Assembly (NCBI GenBank): GCA_034231615.1
Contig: CM067298.1
Location: forward strand, 35,036,127-35,100,126
Direction: 5' to 3'
Source: Meghimatium bilineatum
Lineage: Eukaryota > Mollusca > Gastropoda > Stylommatophora > Philomycidae
Length of the DNA: 64,000 bases
Shown here: positions 1 through 12,277 of the stretch, one piece after another
Numbering within the stretch: the first letter of the stretch is position 1
Layout: each line of letters opens with the position of its first letter
Notes under the pieces: generated by a model
Told to the model about the DNA's origin: nothing
Database searches by the model: none
What the model saw: only the letters and a program-made list of their open reading frames with translations
Position numbers and translations under genes: made by a program

Positions 1-455
1 TTCATCATCAACGTTGGCATCTTGTGATAACGTATTACCCAGGAATGTAAATCTATTCACAACTTTCAGTACTACGCCATTTACCTTTATGCAGGGCTCG
101 AATAGCTTTTGTCAGGCACTTGTTTTCTCTGTGTTAATAGTAAGTCCAAAGGTGGTACAGGCTTTGGAGAATCTGTCTAAATACTTTGTATATCAGCCTC
201 AGAGTTGGCATTTAGGGCACAGTAATCAGCAAATAGGAGATCCCTGATTGTGTGTGATTTGACTGGTTTTTGCCGAAAGTTGAACAATTTTCCATCTATG
301 CGATATATGATGTTTACTCCCAAGTCTAGATCTCTGAAAGCATCATCCAACATAGCAGAGAACATGATGCTCGATAGGGTAGGTGCTAATACGCATCCCT
401 GTTTTACCCCATTTGAGACAGGGAACGTTTCAGAGAACTCTCCATCATCCTGAAC
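1..455 (-). pseudogene. Non-LTR retrotransposon reverse transcriptase fragment
   Basis: The minus-strand translation gives a recognisable reverse transcriptase core: NGVKQGCVLAPTL, then MFSAMLDDAF, then an LLFADYCAL segment that corresponds to the catalytic (Y/F)ADD motif with the second aspartate replaced by tyrosine. This is the finger/palm region of an endonuclease-reverse transcriptase LINE. The frame then breaks, and the thumb region degenerates towards position 1, where the window cuts it. The lost catalytic aspartate and later stops mean it is dead. It lies in the presumed first intron of PAR-3. Confidence 0.8.
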
Positions 456-865
456 TTTAGCTTGCGAAAGTAAATACTAACAGAGAGAGATATTACAAAC
501 ATCACGGACTACACATCAAAGGAATACGGACATTCGGAAATAGGCATATATGCTTCACATTGATCATTTAATGTGTGCATCAGTTATGACAATGTCAATG
601 GCTTAATTACAAATCTAGCCGGTGTTGTCGTGACTATATAATATGACAAAACAAGACTTACTATCACAGCTTAAAAATCTTCCTTCCAATCCGTAAAAGA
701 AATGCACGCAGTAACAAAACTTATTTTTTTTAACTCAACTACGAGTAACAAGCAAAGAAAAATAAACGAACATAAAAATAGAGAAGAATGTGTACACAAT
801 GGAACATAATACAGTACCAAGATATCAAAGATTTTAAGATTCAAACATTCTCCTTCTGCGTTTGT
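456..865. other. Intronic spacer, nothing recognised
   Basis: AT-rich sequence without a coding-like frame, repeat unit or family match that I can see. Confidence 0.5.
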
Positions 866-1105
866 TCTCACCCTCCTGCAGATTATCAGGATGCAGTCCG
901 GGGAACGGAACGCTTTGTAAAATTTATTTTTTACAGCTTTGCTGCGATATTGGTGCCTTTCGGCAAGAACACCCGACTTCAGCATGTCTTCTGGGTCACT
1001 TTGATCATGTATGGTATTGGGGCAGCTAACTCAACCCCATAACCTCCTTAGTCGCCTCTTACGACACTCATGCATATAAACTGTTACTATTCTTTGCTCT
1101 CCATT
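866..1105 (-). repeat. SINE family A copy
   Basis: This matches, in reverse orientation, the element at about 24845-25078. Landmarks are the block reading GTCGCCTCTTACGAC on the plus strand and the conserved tail region around CAGGATGCAGTCC at 890. It is one of at least five copies in the window and is too diverged for exact ends. Confidence 0.6.
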
Positions 1106-1564
1106 GGGTCTCGGTAACCCATGGGGGCAAACATTCTATACGCCCAAATTTAATACAGCAACACGTTTATTTAGCATATTATATGTACATAATTGTCTAT
1201 GACTTTTTTTTCATTGCACAAAATAAGAGGATAGAAAAGATAGTAAGTAGAGATTACGTGTTTCTGGCTCGAGTCTACATATCAATTTTTATTATCATGA
1301 ATACAATTTATTTGAGTCTATGAGAATTTGGTATCACAGTTGTTACATTCTGTTTCACCCCCCCCCCTCCCCGTGTTTAGCACGTTCCATATCATGCTTG
1401 CTGGTATCTGGTAACAACTCTAATCTATTTTCACGCACGGTCCAGCATAAAGAGTTTTGGGCAGGACTGGGTCACACTGAGTATCAACCGTAATCAGTCA
1501 GCATAATTAAGTCTGAGCGCGGCAGGCGCTGGAAATGGGCATTACAACTCACTTATTAATACAA

Positions 1565-1617
<53 letters not shown>

Positions 1618-2592
1618 ACTATAATTATCCATTAATATCGTTAATGATTACATTATTACTTAACACCGGAAGGTGTGGTGGTTGTGATTACCAGTTCCGA
1701 GACCTTCACTATTTTGTGATGGTTGTAAAACTCTGATAAAACCAAAATGGACTAACGTCCGCGGTTGGTCCCTCACACAAGCGGTGCATTTGACCAATCA
1801 TTATATATTAACTATATCCATGGACGTACAGTCACGTTTAAGTTGATATCATATCGTATTCATGGCGTAATGATCAAACGAACTTTTTTGACTATATTGG
1901 TTTTCTATGCAATATATACATACATACGTGCAGTATGCTGTTATTGCCCCTGAAGGTCCGGATACGTACCTGCCTACGAAAGAAATCGAACAAAGGGCGT
2001 CCAATACGTACCTACAACGTTTAGCCACAAAGTCATATTTATATATTAAAATATGATAAAACGGTCTTTGAGATTTCTTTACTTACAAATGTATGAAACG
2101 AGGAAATAAGGAATATGTCTAATGATACTACAACTACTTTTATTTCATACACTCAAGCAATTATTTTGTTTGCCACTACTACCATCACTGCACTCTGGTC
2201 AATATCTAAGCAAGATCCCAGCAGCAGTGCGTAAACACCCCAGCACAGAAATTCACGTGATAGTATAATATTATATGTATATTAGCTTGATCCTCATTAT
2301 TTGTGATCTGTTTGCTAATTTCTCTATGTTCAATGGAGAGTGGAAGAAAGTCCTATATAACTTACTTTCCTAGAAGACTAGTTTTTTCGGCAAAGGGGGA
2401 GGGGGGAAGAAATAATTTCAATGCAATTAGTACTGCAACTTATTCCACGAAACTGTATAAAAACAGTACTTCTTTCTTTAGGGAGTCCCAAGAAATCTGG
2501 TGCATGAGGTCCGTGAGTTTTATCCTTCGATATTGGATGCATAACTGAGTCATTGCAAGAATTCAAAGGTATATATGGCCAACAAATTTAGG
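1106..2592. other. Intronic spacer with (TA)n tract and C-run
   Basis: Non-coding. It contains a C-rich run near 1358-1370 and a (TA)n microsatellite at about 1567-1614. No gene-like frame or family match is visible in the rest. Confidence 0.5.
1567..1614. repeat. (TA)n microsatellite
   Basis: Uninterrupted AT dinucleotide run of about 48 bp. Confidence 0.95.
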
Positions 2593-2815
2593 GGGCCGCG
2601 TAGCGCAATGGAAATGTTTCGCGACCAGATCGCAACGGCTCCAAAGGTCGACCCAGCCTTACATGGGTACCGGATTAACCCGGGAAGTAAAGACTGCGAG
2701 GGAGAGGAGATGGCTACCACCCTCATTTGCAGAGCCTCTGAAATGTGAGATCGCTAACATCTCACACCCCTACAGCATTAATAAATGCTATGGGTTACTT
2801 TACTTTTTTATGGCC
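2593..2815 (+). repeat. tRNA-headed SINE (family T), copy 1
   Basis: It begins GGGGGCCGCGTAGCGCAATGG, whose CGTAGCGCAATGG resembles a tRNA A box. A B-box-like GGTCGACCC and a conserved body follow (ACCGGATTAACCCGGGAAGTAA, then GTGAGATCGCTAACATCTCAC). It ends in a T-rich tail. Close relatives lie at 8487-8746 (minus) and 34274-34545 (plus), so this is a dispersed Pol III-type retroposon and not a tRNA gene. Confidence 0.8.
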
Positions 2816-3559
2816 AACTAACACATATGGGGCAAATTATTGGGGGAAAAAAATAATTTACGCAGATGAATTACAACAAATACACATGTGATACTTTAAA
2901 GCAATATAACCGTTAATTTTACAATTGGCAACGACTAAGTCCTTACAGGTGATGCTTTTCTTGGTTATTCTTCAGGCAAGTGTGATCCCAAACAGACTGA
3001 CTTATCTTGGCTGATGCGACACATCATTGGTCACTTTGATTATACTTTGTCTCCAGCAAATGAAAAGCATGAGAAAAAGTAGGTTCATCCAAGATAAGCG
3101 ATGATGTTTTGCGTCAGCCACAGACATCTAGATACAAGGTCTAAAAACGCATAACACTTATGGGATATTTCCTTCAGATTTTCTTGTGTGGACCCAATTC
3201 TCAATATTGTAAGCTAGAAAACAAGCACTTCTCCGGGATAGTTTTACACGCTAATCTCATGCAGAGTCGCTTTATCTTGATATATCCGCATTTTTATTTG
3301 GCTGGGGATACAAGTATATGCAAAGTGACTAATAATCTGTCGAATCAGTCAAGAGGAGTGACCTTGTGTAGAACAACACGCATGACTATTCTGGAAAAGG
3401 ACTTGACAAATATTGTATGTGAAATCCGGGATATTTTTTTGGCAACAACAGACTCTTTTTGTGACTTTTTACAAACCCATTCATATCATTTTGTATATCT
3501 AGATGTCCATGGATCAGCGCGCAGTTCTAATTACGGGTTACTGGGATTAATTTTTTTTT
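2816..3559. other. Intronic spacer, nothing recognised
   Basis: An open frame of 135 codons at 3160-3567 has no recognisable domain and AT-rich, low-complexity composition, so I treat it as chance. Confidence 0.45.
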
Positions 3560-3751
3560 TACTATGATGAGGGTTTTCACCTGCCAAAAAATAGTTACTT
3601 CGCCCGTTTTTCCTTTTTGACAAGAAATGTGATGACCTTTCTGTAAAATTCGTTACGGAGGGGTTTTACGCGCCTTTTGGCTAAATTCCTAGCACTAGAA
3701 GTCACGTTCTGACTTGTTTTTACACATCAACCTCCCCTCTCCTATCTACGG
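3560..3751. repeat. MITE-like repeat family D, partial
   Basis: It shares the block AGAAATGT...GGAGGGG...CCTTTTGGCTAAATTC with 15231-15474. It ends in TATCTACGG, the inverted partner of the CCGTAGATA terminus seen in better copies at 60487-60741. The left end is not clear. Confidence 0.55.
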
Positions 3752-4599
3752 GCATTGTCTACACTCATCTTGACTTGAGTCTATTTAGCAATAGCAATTG
3801 TGAAGTGATGTGGAAAGGCTCGTTGAGTGTATCGCTGTCCAGTTGTAATTGAACTGATGTATTTTGTATTTGTACTAGTCTATCCACCTGTAACTTGACA
3901 TTTCACTTGTTCTTCGACCTTATCCTTCACTGTTGTAGTCCCAAAGTTGTAATTCACTGGATCCCACTAGCACAGGGCGTTAGAATTATGCATGAGCAAC
4001 GTTATTTAAACGTATACCAAACAACGAAAATGTATCAGTATACACATCTTTACATATGTTATCGCATATCCCCATATTTGTGTACGGCAATCAGCATTAC
4101 AATCAAGTCACTGCAATCTATTATAAATTGGATGAAGTTAATCAATAAATTATGCATGCTTCCACTCAAGGCGTCTTTTAAATTTTCTATATTTCTCTTC
4201 TATATCTATTCTCTATATATTGCATACTTGCGATGGTTTTTTTCCCTAGAACATTCTATTTGTGTGTATGTGGCAAAAAGACTTCGCCAGAAATATTGTA
4301 ATAAACATGTACAATGTGTTTATGTTATATACGAATTTTCATAAGGGCTTATTTTATTTTTGTGTAACCTGTGTTGTTTTCATATTTATGCCCCATACAC
4401 GTAAACATATCTATCTATAGTTCGTTCCATAATTCATGTTAATCTGAATTATTTTTCTCCAAAACTATTTATTAGATCAAAAAGATCTTTTGGATCCAAC
4501 TGGAATTTCTTTACGATCCTATTAAACTATTTTTTGCCCTTTAAAAACGTAACTGGATTAAAACACTTTATCTATAAATTATACATTTTTAAAGGTTTT

Positions 4600-5030
4600 G
4601 TGAATGTACGTAGGCCCTATGTACCAATTCTTTTCTATGGATGTGAAGCATGGACTGCAAACAAAAACATTAAAAGCGAATTAGAGGCTGCAGAGAAGTG
4701 GTTTCTGAGAAGAATAATGAAAATACCTAGGACAGCTAAGAAAACTAATGCAGAGATTCTGATACTGGTGTAAAAAGATCAATCATATCAAACATTAGGG
4801 GCAGACAGTCAAGATTTCTAGGGCATGTGCTGAGAAGAATTCAGATTGCACACTTAATACCCACTGGAAAGATCAAGGGGAGAAGAGATACAGGATAACA
4901 AAGAGAAAAGTTGCTGGATGGACTAGTATTGTGGCACGGTAGAAGTTCATCAACAGAGCTTATTGACAATACAAGAGACAGAGAGTCGTGGAGAAACACG
5001 TTCCCCTACAGTATTCAGCATGGCACTTGA
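4600..5030 (+). pseudogene. LINE ORF2 C-terminal fragment
   Basis: The plus-strand translation shows the typical post-RT region: YGCEAWTA, then LEAAEKWFLRRIMKI. After a stop and frame change comes SRFLGHVLRR, then GKIKGRRD, and the distal RDRESWRN block. The order YGCE(A/T)W, then FLRRI, then FLGH, then GK..GRR is that of the C-terminal segment of endonuclease-reverse transcriptase LINEs. It is 5'-truncated and frameshifted. A relative with the same LEAAE.WF.RR motif is at 52365-52750. Confidence 0.8.
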
Positions 5031-6559
5031 TTAAGTGAATGTACGTAATTTGCCATTTTTTACAGTATTACACAGGAGTCTTTCAACAGTCCTGGTTAAT
5101 GAGGGGAAATATGCCTTATTTTTTTATTGTTTTTTTTCCTCCCCAACTCTACATTGTCTGTGATGCAAAGTATAAATATACTGACCAATTACAAGCAACC
5201 ATGCGGTTGCGTCTGTGGGTCTCACCAATGGCCCACTAATCAAACCACCCATGCAACAGAAAACCTTAGTAGATGACATGCTGTTATATTGAGGTTATTT
5301 CTTATACAAGCTTCATGGCAAGTCATCTATACAATTATGCTTCTCATGCTCTTGTTTTGTTGCTGCAATGTGTTTCATGCTTTGCTATATGTATATATGT
5401 ATGCACCTCTGTGGTTGGGAGGGAGCCAGAGATTTACTGAGCAGCACTGGGGAGGAGGAAACTGACAGCACTATTTTTTCCTATGGAAAAAGGCCCATCA
5501 TAGAGGCACAGTGACTCAAGACGAGACAATCCTTTTGACTTTGGTTGCATGCCTGGAGCAATCGAGAAGTTTGGCATAACCAGTAGTCAATTGGTGGCAG
5601 AGAATGAGCACAGTGAACTCTATCTTGGCTGCAGTGGCTCAGAGTAGTGTATAGGTTGAAACCTACCTTCCTGGTGGTGTGATAGTTATTCTCTGACTCT
5701 GGCCCAGGGTGGACTGAAAATTCAGACTTTCCAGCAATATAATGCCATTTTAATGGCATTGGGTCAAAGGGCATGAGTCCATGGACAGCTGGATCAGCAA
5801 CCAACCAATTAAAATCACAATAAAATAAGAATACGTTATTAGTGATTGAATTATACTGCTGTGAAATGCTTGTATTTCATGTGCATAAAGTTGAATCGCT
5901 GTAATACGAAAATCATGTTTTCCATGAGTGTGAAATGTATCTTCGTAATTTATTTTGAGATTTTAATGTTATTGACAGACTTCGTAAATTTATTTTGCAT
6001 GAATATCTTCGTGATTTTCATTGGTAATTTTGATGTGTAATCAAGATTGTCACCCAATGAAAAGCAAGGAAATACTGGATTATGCTTCAGAAGAGACATT
6101 GTTATGACATTTAATGTCCTAATGACCTAATTTTGTAAAATTGAGTCTAAAAATTGTAACATTGGGTATAAAATGTAAAAACCATTTCTTACTGTTTATG
6201 CAATACTATATAGCAAAAAACGTTTTGTGTATTTTTCAATCTACTTATCAATTTGTGAAATATGAATTCCTAAGGTTATGCTGTGTTCTAACTGTGAAAT
6301 ATGGTTGCTTTGTATCAGGTATTTTTCATGAAATTTGAGCTCAAGTAAGTAACATGAGTTATGGAACAAACTACATAGCACTTATATTGTAAATCTCAAA
6401 TATAACTGTTTTCTCTGTTGCTTAAAAAAGTTGGAGGCAGGAGAGGAATCACTTCCACATTTCTCTACTTGTGACTATATAAGTTTCTATGTCCTCTTTG
6501 GAATACATGTCCAGGTAATATTTTTGCTTGGTCATATATTCATAAGAGAAATATATTCA
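5031..6559. other. Intronic spacer, unassigned
   Basis: The stretch 5400-5830 has more even base composition and contains the palindrome AATGCCATTTTAATGGCATT, so it may be an unrecognised repeat. The rest is AT-rich with no gene-like signal. Confidence 0.4.
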
Positions 6560-7020
6560 CATAGAAACTTATATGTTGTACGGTTGTGAAAGTTGGAAAG
6601 TCACTGCAGACATGGAGAGATGGCTACAGGCCTTTTAATACAAATGTTACAGACACATTCTGCACATCTATAGAGAACATGTAATGTGAAAATGTGCACG
6701 TAAGAAATAAAATAAAGATGTATACAGGACCACAAGAATAATTGCTTTCAATAGTGAAATTAACAAAAACTTGCATGGTTAGGACATGGCATGATTCCTT
6801 GTAAAAAAAAAGATACTACAGGGAATAATTGAAGTTGGAAGAAGCAGAGGAAGAAAAAGAAAATAATGAATAGACAAGATCATGGACTAGACAGGACTGG
6901 ATTTTTCCTCACTTATCTGCATTGCTGAGGATAGAAATTGCTGGAGGACACTTTGTGCTGATGCATCAAATCTGGTACCCCTACAACCCTGACAGGTTAT
7001 GAGCTTAAGGATATTGAAGG
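6560..7020 (+). pseudogene. LINE ORF2 C-terminal fragment and 3' end
   Basis: Translation of 6573-6640 gives LYGCESWKVTADMERWLQAF, the YGCE.W block of LINE ORF2. Later pieces (a basic GRSRGRKRK stretch near 6830, and GAGGATAGAA...GACAGGTTATG near 6925-7000) match the 3' end seen at 37290-37370 and 38750-39030. It has many stops and is a dead 5'-truncated copy. Confidence 0.75.
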
Positions 7021-7039
7021 ATATGAACACACATACATA

Positions 7040-7445
7040 AGTCTGACCACTAAACAAATTTTGATAAACAGTATATTTATACCAACTTTATGTTACCAAA
7101 GTCAAACATGGTCAATGTCCAAAACACAGGAGAAAAAATTGTAACATGAAATGAGATACCTAAGGAAGAGATGGTGCCAATAAAAGAGACTGAATAAGAA
7201 ATGAAGAAATCATAAATTTTATAGGAACTATTCCATGCATCAAATACAGAGAGACAACAGATTAAATGGTTCAGCCACCTTATGAGAATAGTACCTGATC
7301 GCCTATCATCTATAGTATACAACAAAAGAATTTCTGGTTACAGAGCAAGAAGAAGACCAAGAGGTAGATGGTTCGAGGATTTAGCCTCCCCACAAAGCTT
7401 CACTGCAGGATGCAGGAGGCTAAGACAAGACATGAACATGCAATA
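7040..7445 (+). pseudogene. LINE ORF2 C-terminal fragment, second family
   Basis: The plus-strand reading FIPTLCYQSQTWSMSKTQEKK is followed by IKWFSHLMR and then RISGYRARRRPRGRW. It has the same domain order as the neighbouring fragment but a clearly different sequence, so it is a separate LINE lineage. Several stops are present. It abuts the previous fragment head-to-tail. Confidence 0.75.
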
Positions 7446-8317
7446 AATGAAAATGCTTTTTACCATAGTCACTGAATTCTTCTTCAAAAGAATTATATTA
7501 GTAATTATTTCCTAGACTTGCAGCATTTAAAGGATATTATAATTTAAGTATTGACTTCTGTGCTCCATGTTGATTTGACTATATGTTACTGTTCTAGGAC
7601 AGCCTTCTAGTATACATTCTAGTGCTCTTTACTGGTCAACAACGATCATGATACAAGATACTAGACTAGAAATGCAACATTGTGGAAATTCATGATCAAC
7701 TACATCAACTAACAAGACACTTGATAGATCTGACAGTGCATGACTCTTATAGGTCAATAAATAAACTTCATAGTGCTCCAGATAGTGCTCAATTAACTCA
7801 GCAGATGTAAGGGTATAAATGTTACTGACTCAAGTTGCTTGCTAGTTAAATTTCTCACTCCTTTGAGTGCCCAGCCTTTGATGTAAAATCTCCTCAATGA
7901 AACCAACTATCATATCACCACCATAAAGTATGAGGAATATGGACAAAGTTCTGTACTTTCAAGTGCCATGAAAATACTGAGAGCAAAGTGGTAAACATGA
8001 AGCTGGTCACCTAAACCCCCTTTACATTCCCAAATTTGTTACTGCACTCACTTTCTGAGGCTGAGTTGACCCTAGAGTCATGTGCTAAAAAATCTCCCTA
8101 AACTGAGAATTGAAATATACACTACAGGATTAGGAAGATAATTCACAAGCCACTGTGATAGCTTGGGTGTCAATTGCAATAAAGATGTATAATTCAACTG
8201 CAACATCCTTATCCCAACAGCCAATCACTAAGCTACTGCTGGAAGTCTCCTTACAAGCTTCACTCAGTCTACAGATACAAGTCTGTCTGCTCTCCTATAG
8301 CGAGTACCTAAATGTCC
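7446..8317. other. Intronic spacer, nothing recognised
   Basis: AT-rich sequence without a coding-like frame or repeat match that I can name. Confidence 0.45.
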
Positions 8318-8475
8318 AAGGAATTCTTCTTCTTCTGCGTTCATTCTCAAACTCCCACTGGATCTAACAGGACAATGGTCCTACTATATTTCCAGCAGGA
8401 TGTAGTCCAGAGAATGGAAATGCGTTGTGTCACCGTTTTATTTGCGCCAATGGCCCGACACGTCCGTCTTCGGCG
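8318..8475 (-). repeat. SINE family B copy
   Basis: Read on the minus strand it is GACGTGTCGGGCCATTGGCGC, then a block around the CATCCTGCTG core, ending GAGAATGAACGCAGAAGAAGAA. Copies with the same order are at 19428-19590, 51172-51330 and 57455-57605. The tail is a short GAA repeat. Confidence 0.75.
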
Positions 8476-8486
8476 GGGCCCAAGGA

Positions 8487-8746
8487 ATAATAATAATAAG
8501 TAGTAAAGTTAACTCATAGATGTAGAGGAGTGAGATGTTAGCTAACTCACATTTCAGTGACATTGTTATATGAGGTCACTAGCCATCGCCTCTCCCTCAC
8601 AGTTTTTTACTTCCTGGATTAATCCGATACCCAATTAAGGGGAGCCGCTGCGCTCTGAAAAATATTTCCACCTCAACTGGGGAGTGATCCAGCAGCACTC
8701 ATATGCGAAGCCAGTGCACTAACCACTGTTCTTCGTGGCCCCCTAA
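8487..8746 (-). repeat. tRNA-headed SINE (family T), copy 2
   Basis: Reverse-oriented relative of 2593-2815. It has GTTAACTC at the tail, GTGAGATGTTAGCTAACTCAC, the conserved TTACTTCCTGGATTAATCC block and the head ending TTCGTGGCCCCC. It abuts the SINE B copy tail-to-tail. Confidence 0.75.
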
Positions 8747-8839
8747 TAATAAGACACATAACCCACCAGGGTAGTAGGGGTGCCACACTTGAGTCATCAG
8801 CAGAAAACGTCCTCTAAACATCTCTTTCCTCAGTCACTC

Positions 8840-9250
8840 AAAGTGTAAAAAAAAAAACATGCCCAGACTATTCCTTGATGTTATCAATCCAGGATTTTCT
8901 TTGTTTGCCTCTTCTCCTTCCATGCTCGGATGGTTCTTGTAAATAATTTTAGAAAGTGAGTCGTATCTCGTTATATGTCTAAACCAAACAAGTGTGCGCC
9001 ATTTTACAACTGCCAAAAGGGGTTCTTGATAACCTGCAAGTTTGTTTATGTGCTGTCATATTAATATATTTGTCATGTGTTCTATATAACCAATTCTTAA
9101 CAAACATTTGTATTCAAAAGCCTGAATCATTCTTTCCGTGTCTGCATTGAGTGTCCAGTTTTCACATTTGTATAAAAGAATATTTAGCATTAGCGATCTG
9201 AATTGCTTGATTTTTACTTTAATACTGATCTTATGCAGAAACACCAGTGT
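8840..9250 (-). pseudogene. LINE ORF2 C-terminal fragment
   Basis: The minus-strand translation gives KIKQFRSLMLNILLYKCENWTLNA, then MIQAFEYKCLLRIGYIEH and, in another frame, WRTLVWFRHITRYDSLSKII. This is the YGCE.WT, then AFE.KC.R.I, then W.GH series of LINE ORF2 C-termini, interrupted by frameshifts. Confidence 0.75.
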
Positions 9251-11480
9251 TATATTTCAAGGGGCAGAATTTTACTTGGTGGCATCCAACTCCTTTCAAG
9301 AACATGACTTATCTGCAAGAAGAATAACACATCGTTATTCTATGCCATTTTGATTGGGAGTCCAATGAGGCAGATCCATGTAAGACACTAATGAATGAAA
9401 CCAGCTATAGATGTTCTTCACCTTTACTGACACATGATGTTTTGGACCTTTCAAAGAAAGGAATAAAAGTCTGACAACAGTTTCTTTTGAACTTTTCTAA
9501 GAATGAACATTCTGCTTCTTTTCTACCTTTGAAGCATGAACTGAGAGCATTGCTATTTCTTTTGAATCTTGCAAAGCATGAACTGAGAGTTCCACAGTTT
9601 CAGCTGCATTTTCAATACTCAAAATTCAAAGAAATATAAATGTCTAAGACTTGGCAATTAAATATGACTTCTACATTTTACAAAGTAGACCTCAAAATTA
9701 AACTATACCACTACATGTCGACAAATTATGATGCATGGATCACATCACAATATTCCAACTAAGAACATCACACTCAGTTTACATGAATCAAATCCCTGCA
9801 ATCACAATCATATGAAGCAACAAAGTATTTACTGCTTATTTACTCCAGTCCAGAACGGACAAAATAAAGAAAAAAACTATGAGCAAACAAGAAAAATAGC
9901 AAACATTCTGTACAATAACACTCAATAGTTACAAGGCATACACATTACCCTGAACTTGGCACTGGCTAGGAAAATGTGACACCCTCACCGTAACTAGTTT
10001 CAATAAAAACATCAACAACAATATCTACAGTACATGTCATAAATTATATTTGACAATTAAATGATACTATTACATGTCAGAAATTCTTGATTATACTGAA
10101 ATATTCTGTGAGACGGGTTATATATGTTGTTCTGTCCTGAACAATGAGATTGTATATTCACTAAACTGCCATTCTCAAATCCTGAAGTTGGAATTTAAGC
10201 AGATACCTTGAACATCCTAGAACCATTACTACTACTCAGCTACAGAGCCAGAGAATCTTTTATTATTAATAGTAAAGATCATACATGTAAGAATAATAAT
10301 GTTCTCATTAATTTATAATAGGCTATTATGACAATGATTGTGTAAGCAATATTGTGAAAATCCCTGACACTAATAATTGTAATAAAAAAAAAAATAGATG
10401 CATAACGATAGATTACCTCAATTAAGCAATGTGATACAGTGTGCCAATCAGCGGTGGAGAAAGATTTTTCTCTGGATATTTGAAATTACAATATTTGAGC
10501 AGGTAGCTCTTGACAGGCCACAGCTATTCTGACAAAAGCACAGGTCCTCCTCAGTTAAGCAACCAAGGTGACACCTTAACTCATATATGGTTCATTGTCG
10601 CAAAGTCATGGTTTCGTGGGTGAAGGTTATAGATGCATGTTTAGTCCTCGAAGGGAGGAATTGTAGTACTGCAGTATCTCAGGATTAACATAACCTGCCA
10701 GGAGTGTAGCATAAATTTCTAAACAAACTAATTTATCATTCTTCTGTCAGATCTGTTGATCAATCTACAGTGTATGGTACACATAGCATTTCTTGCCACA
10801 AAATAACACAGATGCAATGTCTGCTGGCCTGCATATCTTCATCATCTATGGGGACCGTTTGACAAAAGACAAAAGTAAAAAACAGAGACAAGACATGCAA
10901 TGGCCATGATGATTTTTTTAACAAGTGACAGATTCTCAAGCTATCCCCAACTTCCCTTAAATTGCCTCCTATGACATGCCTAGAATGAAGGAAGTGACCC
11001 TATTCTTTGCATCCTGAACTAGAAGTCCAGGCCCCAGTTGTCATGCTCCCAGAACATATAAACCGTATTTACCAACAGAATATGATAAAACTTGTACATA
11101 ATGTGTGCATGTGGAAAATACTATAGTTTTATGAGCTTGACCAGTGTAAAGCTAAAAAATTCATGACAATTTATCACCATTCTCCAAGATTTGCAAGATA
11201 TATTGTTTTTTTGTGTATGTCTTTGTTAAAGTTATATCGTTCATATCTAAACATTTACATATATTAAATATTTATCAGACAAATAACAAAGTTGTGACAT
11301 ATTTGCTAGGACACCCTCTCCTTAAAATTGTATGTTCAGAAACAGAGTGCATAGTAAAAGTTAATCTATTAGGGGAAAAAACAAAGTACATCATAAGTAG
11401 AAAAAAATAATGTAAAGTAAGAAACTAAACAAATGACTCTTCAAATACAAACATTAAACAAAACATTACATAGATCATAC
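9251..11480. other. Presumed PAR-3 intron 1, 5' part
   Basis: Mostly AT-rich with no coding exon seen. A weak, reverse-oriented relative of SINE A may lie at about 10860-11045 (CCTCCTATGACATGCC block, then CCTATTCTTTGC). The PAR-3 splice donor is at its right edge on the minus strand. Confidence 0.5.
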
Positions 11481-11600
11481 CTTTCCAGTGGCTCGCTTGT
11501 AACGATGCACAGCTTTGTTAATCAATTCTCTGACAGGTATAGTTCCGTCACCACATGGCACGGTGACTCGCACATGATCAAAACACACTACAACCTTCAT
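11481..11600 (-). CDS. par-3: PAR-3 / PARD3 first coding exon (polarity scaffold)
   Basis: The minus strand encodes 40 residues beginning MKVVVCFDHVRVTVPCGDG, then IPVRELINKAVHRYKRATGK. It is followed immediately by a GTATGA splice donor (plus 11475-11480). From memory, vertebrate PARD3 opens with a first coding exon of about 40 residues that begins MKVTVCF and contains VVVPCGDG and an AVTRYRKA-like block, so sequence, length and exon border agree. This is the start of the CR1/NTD oligomerisation domain (DUF3534), through which PAR-3 self-assembles at the apical cortex with PAR-6 and aPKC. The remainder of the domain and the PDZ repeats should be encoded to the left. I found no second exon in 1-11480, so intron 1 probably leaves the window. 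Confidence 0.88.
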
Positions 11601-12277
11601 TGATATTATTTTGTATACATCCTCCAAGTCAGTTCTCTATTCATCTACTCACACTGGAGATGGATTATTACTGTTTAAGTTTAATTACATTGCGAAACAT
11701 TTTCTTTGAACTCAATAGTGTAATGCTTTTTCATTGTTCATCCAACAAAGTCCATATTTGAATCTGAGGATCACAAGTAAAACACAATATACAACAATTT
11801 TGTATTGAACACTATAGTATTATTTTCATCCCCAGCTATTAGCTCTTATTTCCTATGTGCAATGGGCTCAGCAGTGTGCAATGCTTTGAGAAGACGTCTC
11901 CTACTCAAGAGGGGGTACTTTTTAGGAGTTCTGTGACTTTTATGCATTTCCACAACATGCAAAGTTGGAGTCATGAGCTTCATCTATCCTTCTAGGCATA
12001 AGAGATGTCCACAGCAACTCAACTCAGCACCATGGTCACTGGGATGGGTGTGCCAGCCAGCTATGTATTCCCTGCCATCCAAGGGAACTGTCCAATTATG
12101 CAGGGCTAACATATGTTTGCCTGATTCTGGGCTTTCCAGGAAACTGTCATGTCCAGCACAGTTCTTTTTTTAATAGACCCCTGTGCCACCTTTTCATGCC
12201 TGGGGTATCAGGTATATGTTGGCAGCTAGGACATTGGTCATGGCTGGAGCTCTTCTGATTACCCAATACAAGGTGCT
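11601..12277. other. Upstream flank of PAR-3 exon 1
   Basis: It may hold the 5' UTR or promoter, but no TATA box or other element can be assigned. From about 11840 to 12270 composition becomes more even. The segment at 11874-11897 (GCAGTGTGCAATGCTTTGAG) recurs inverted near 25985-26015, so at least part of it is a dispersed repeat. Confidence 0.45.

Noticed and set aside
3160..3567. 135-codon plus-strand ORF
   Set aside because: No recognisable motif, biased AT-driven composition, overlaps a family D repeat at its end.
5481..5804. Minus-strand 107-codon ORF
   Set aside because: No family recognised and no splice or start context; region looks like an interspersed repeat.
1..11480. Second PAR-3 exon on the minus strand
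   Set aside because: Looked for a continuation of the N-terminal domain after the first exon; nothing convincing was found among the repeats.
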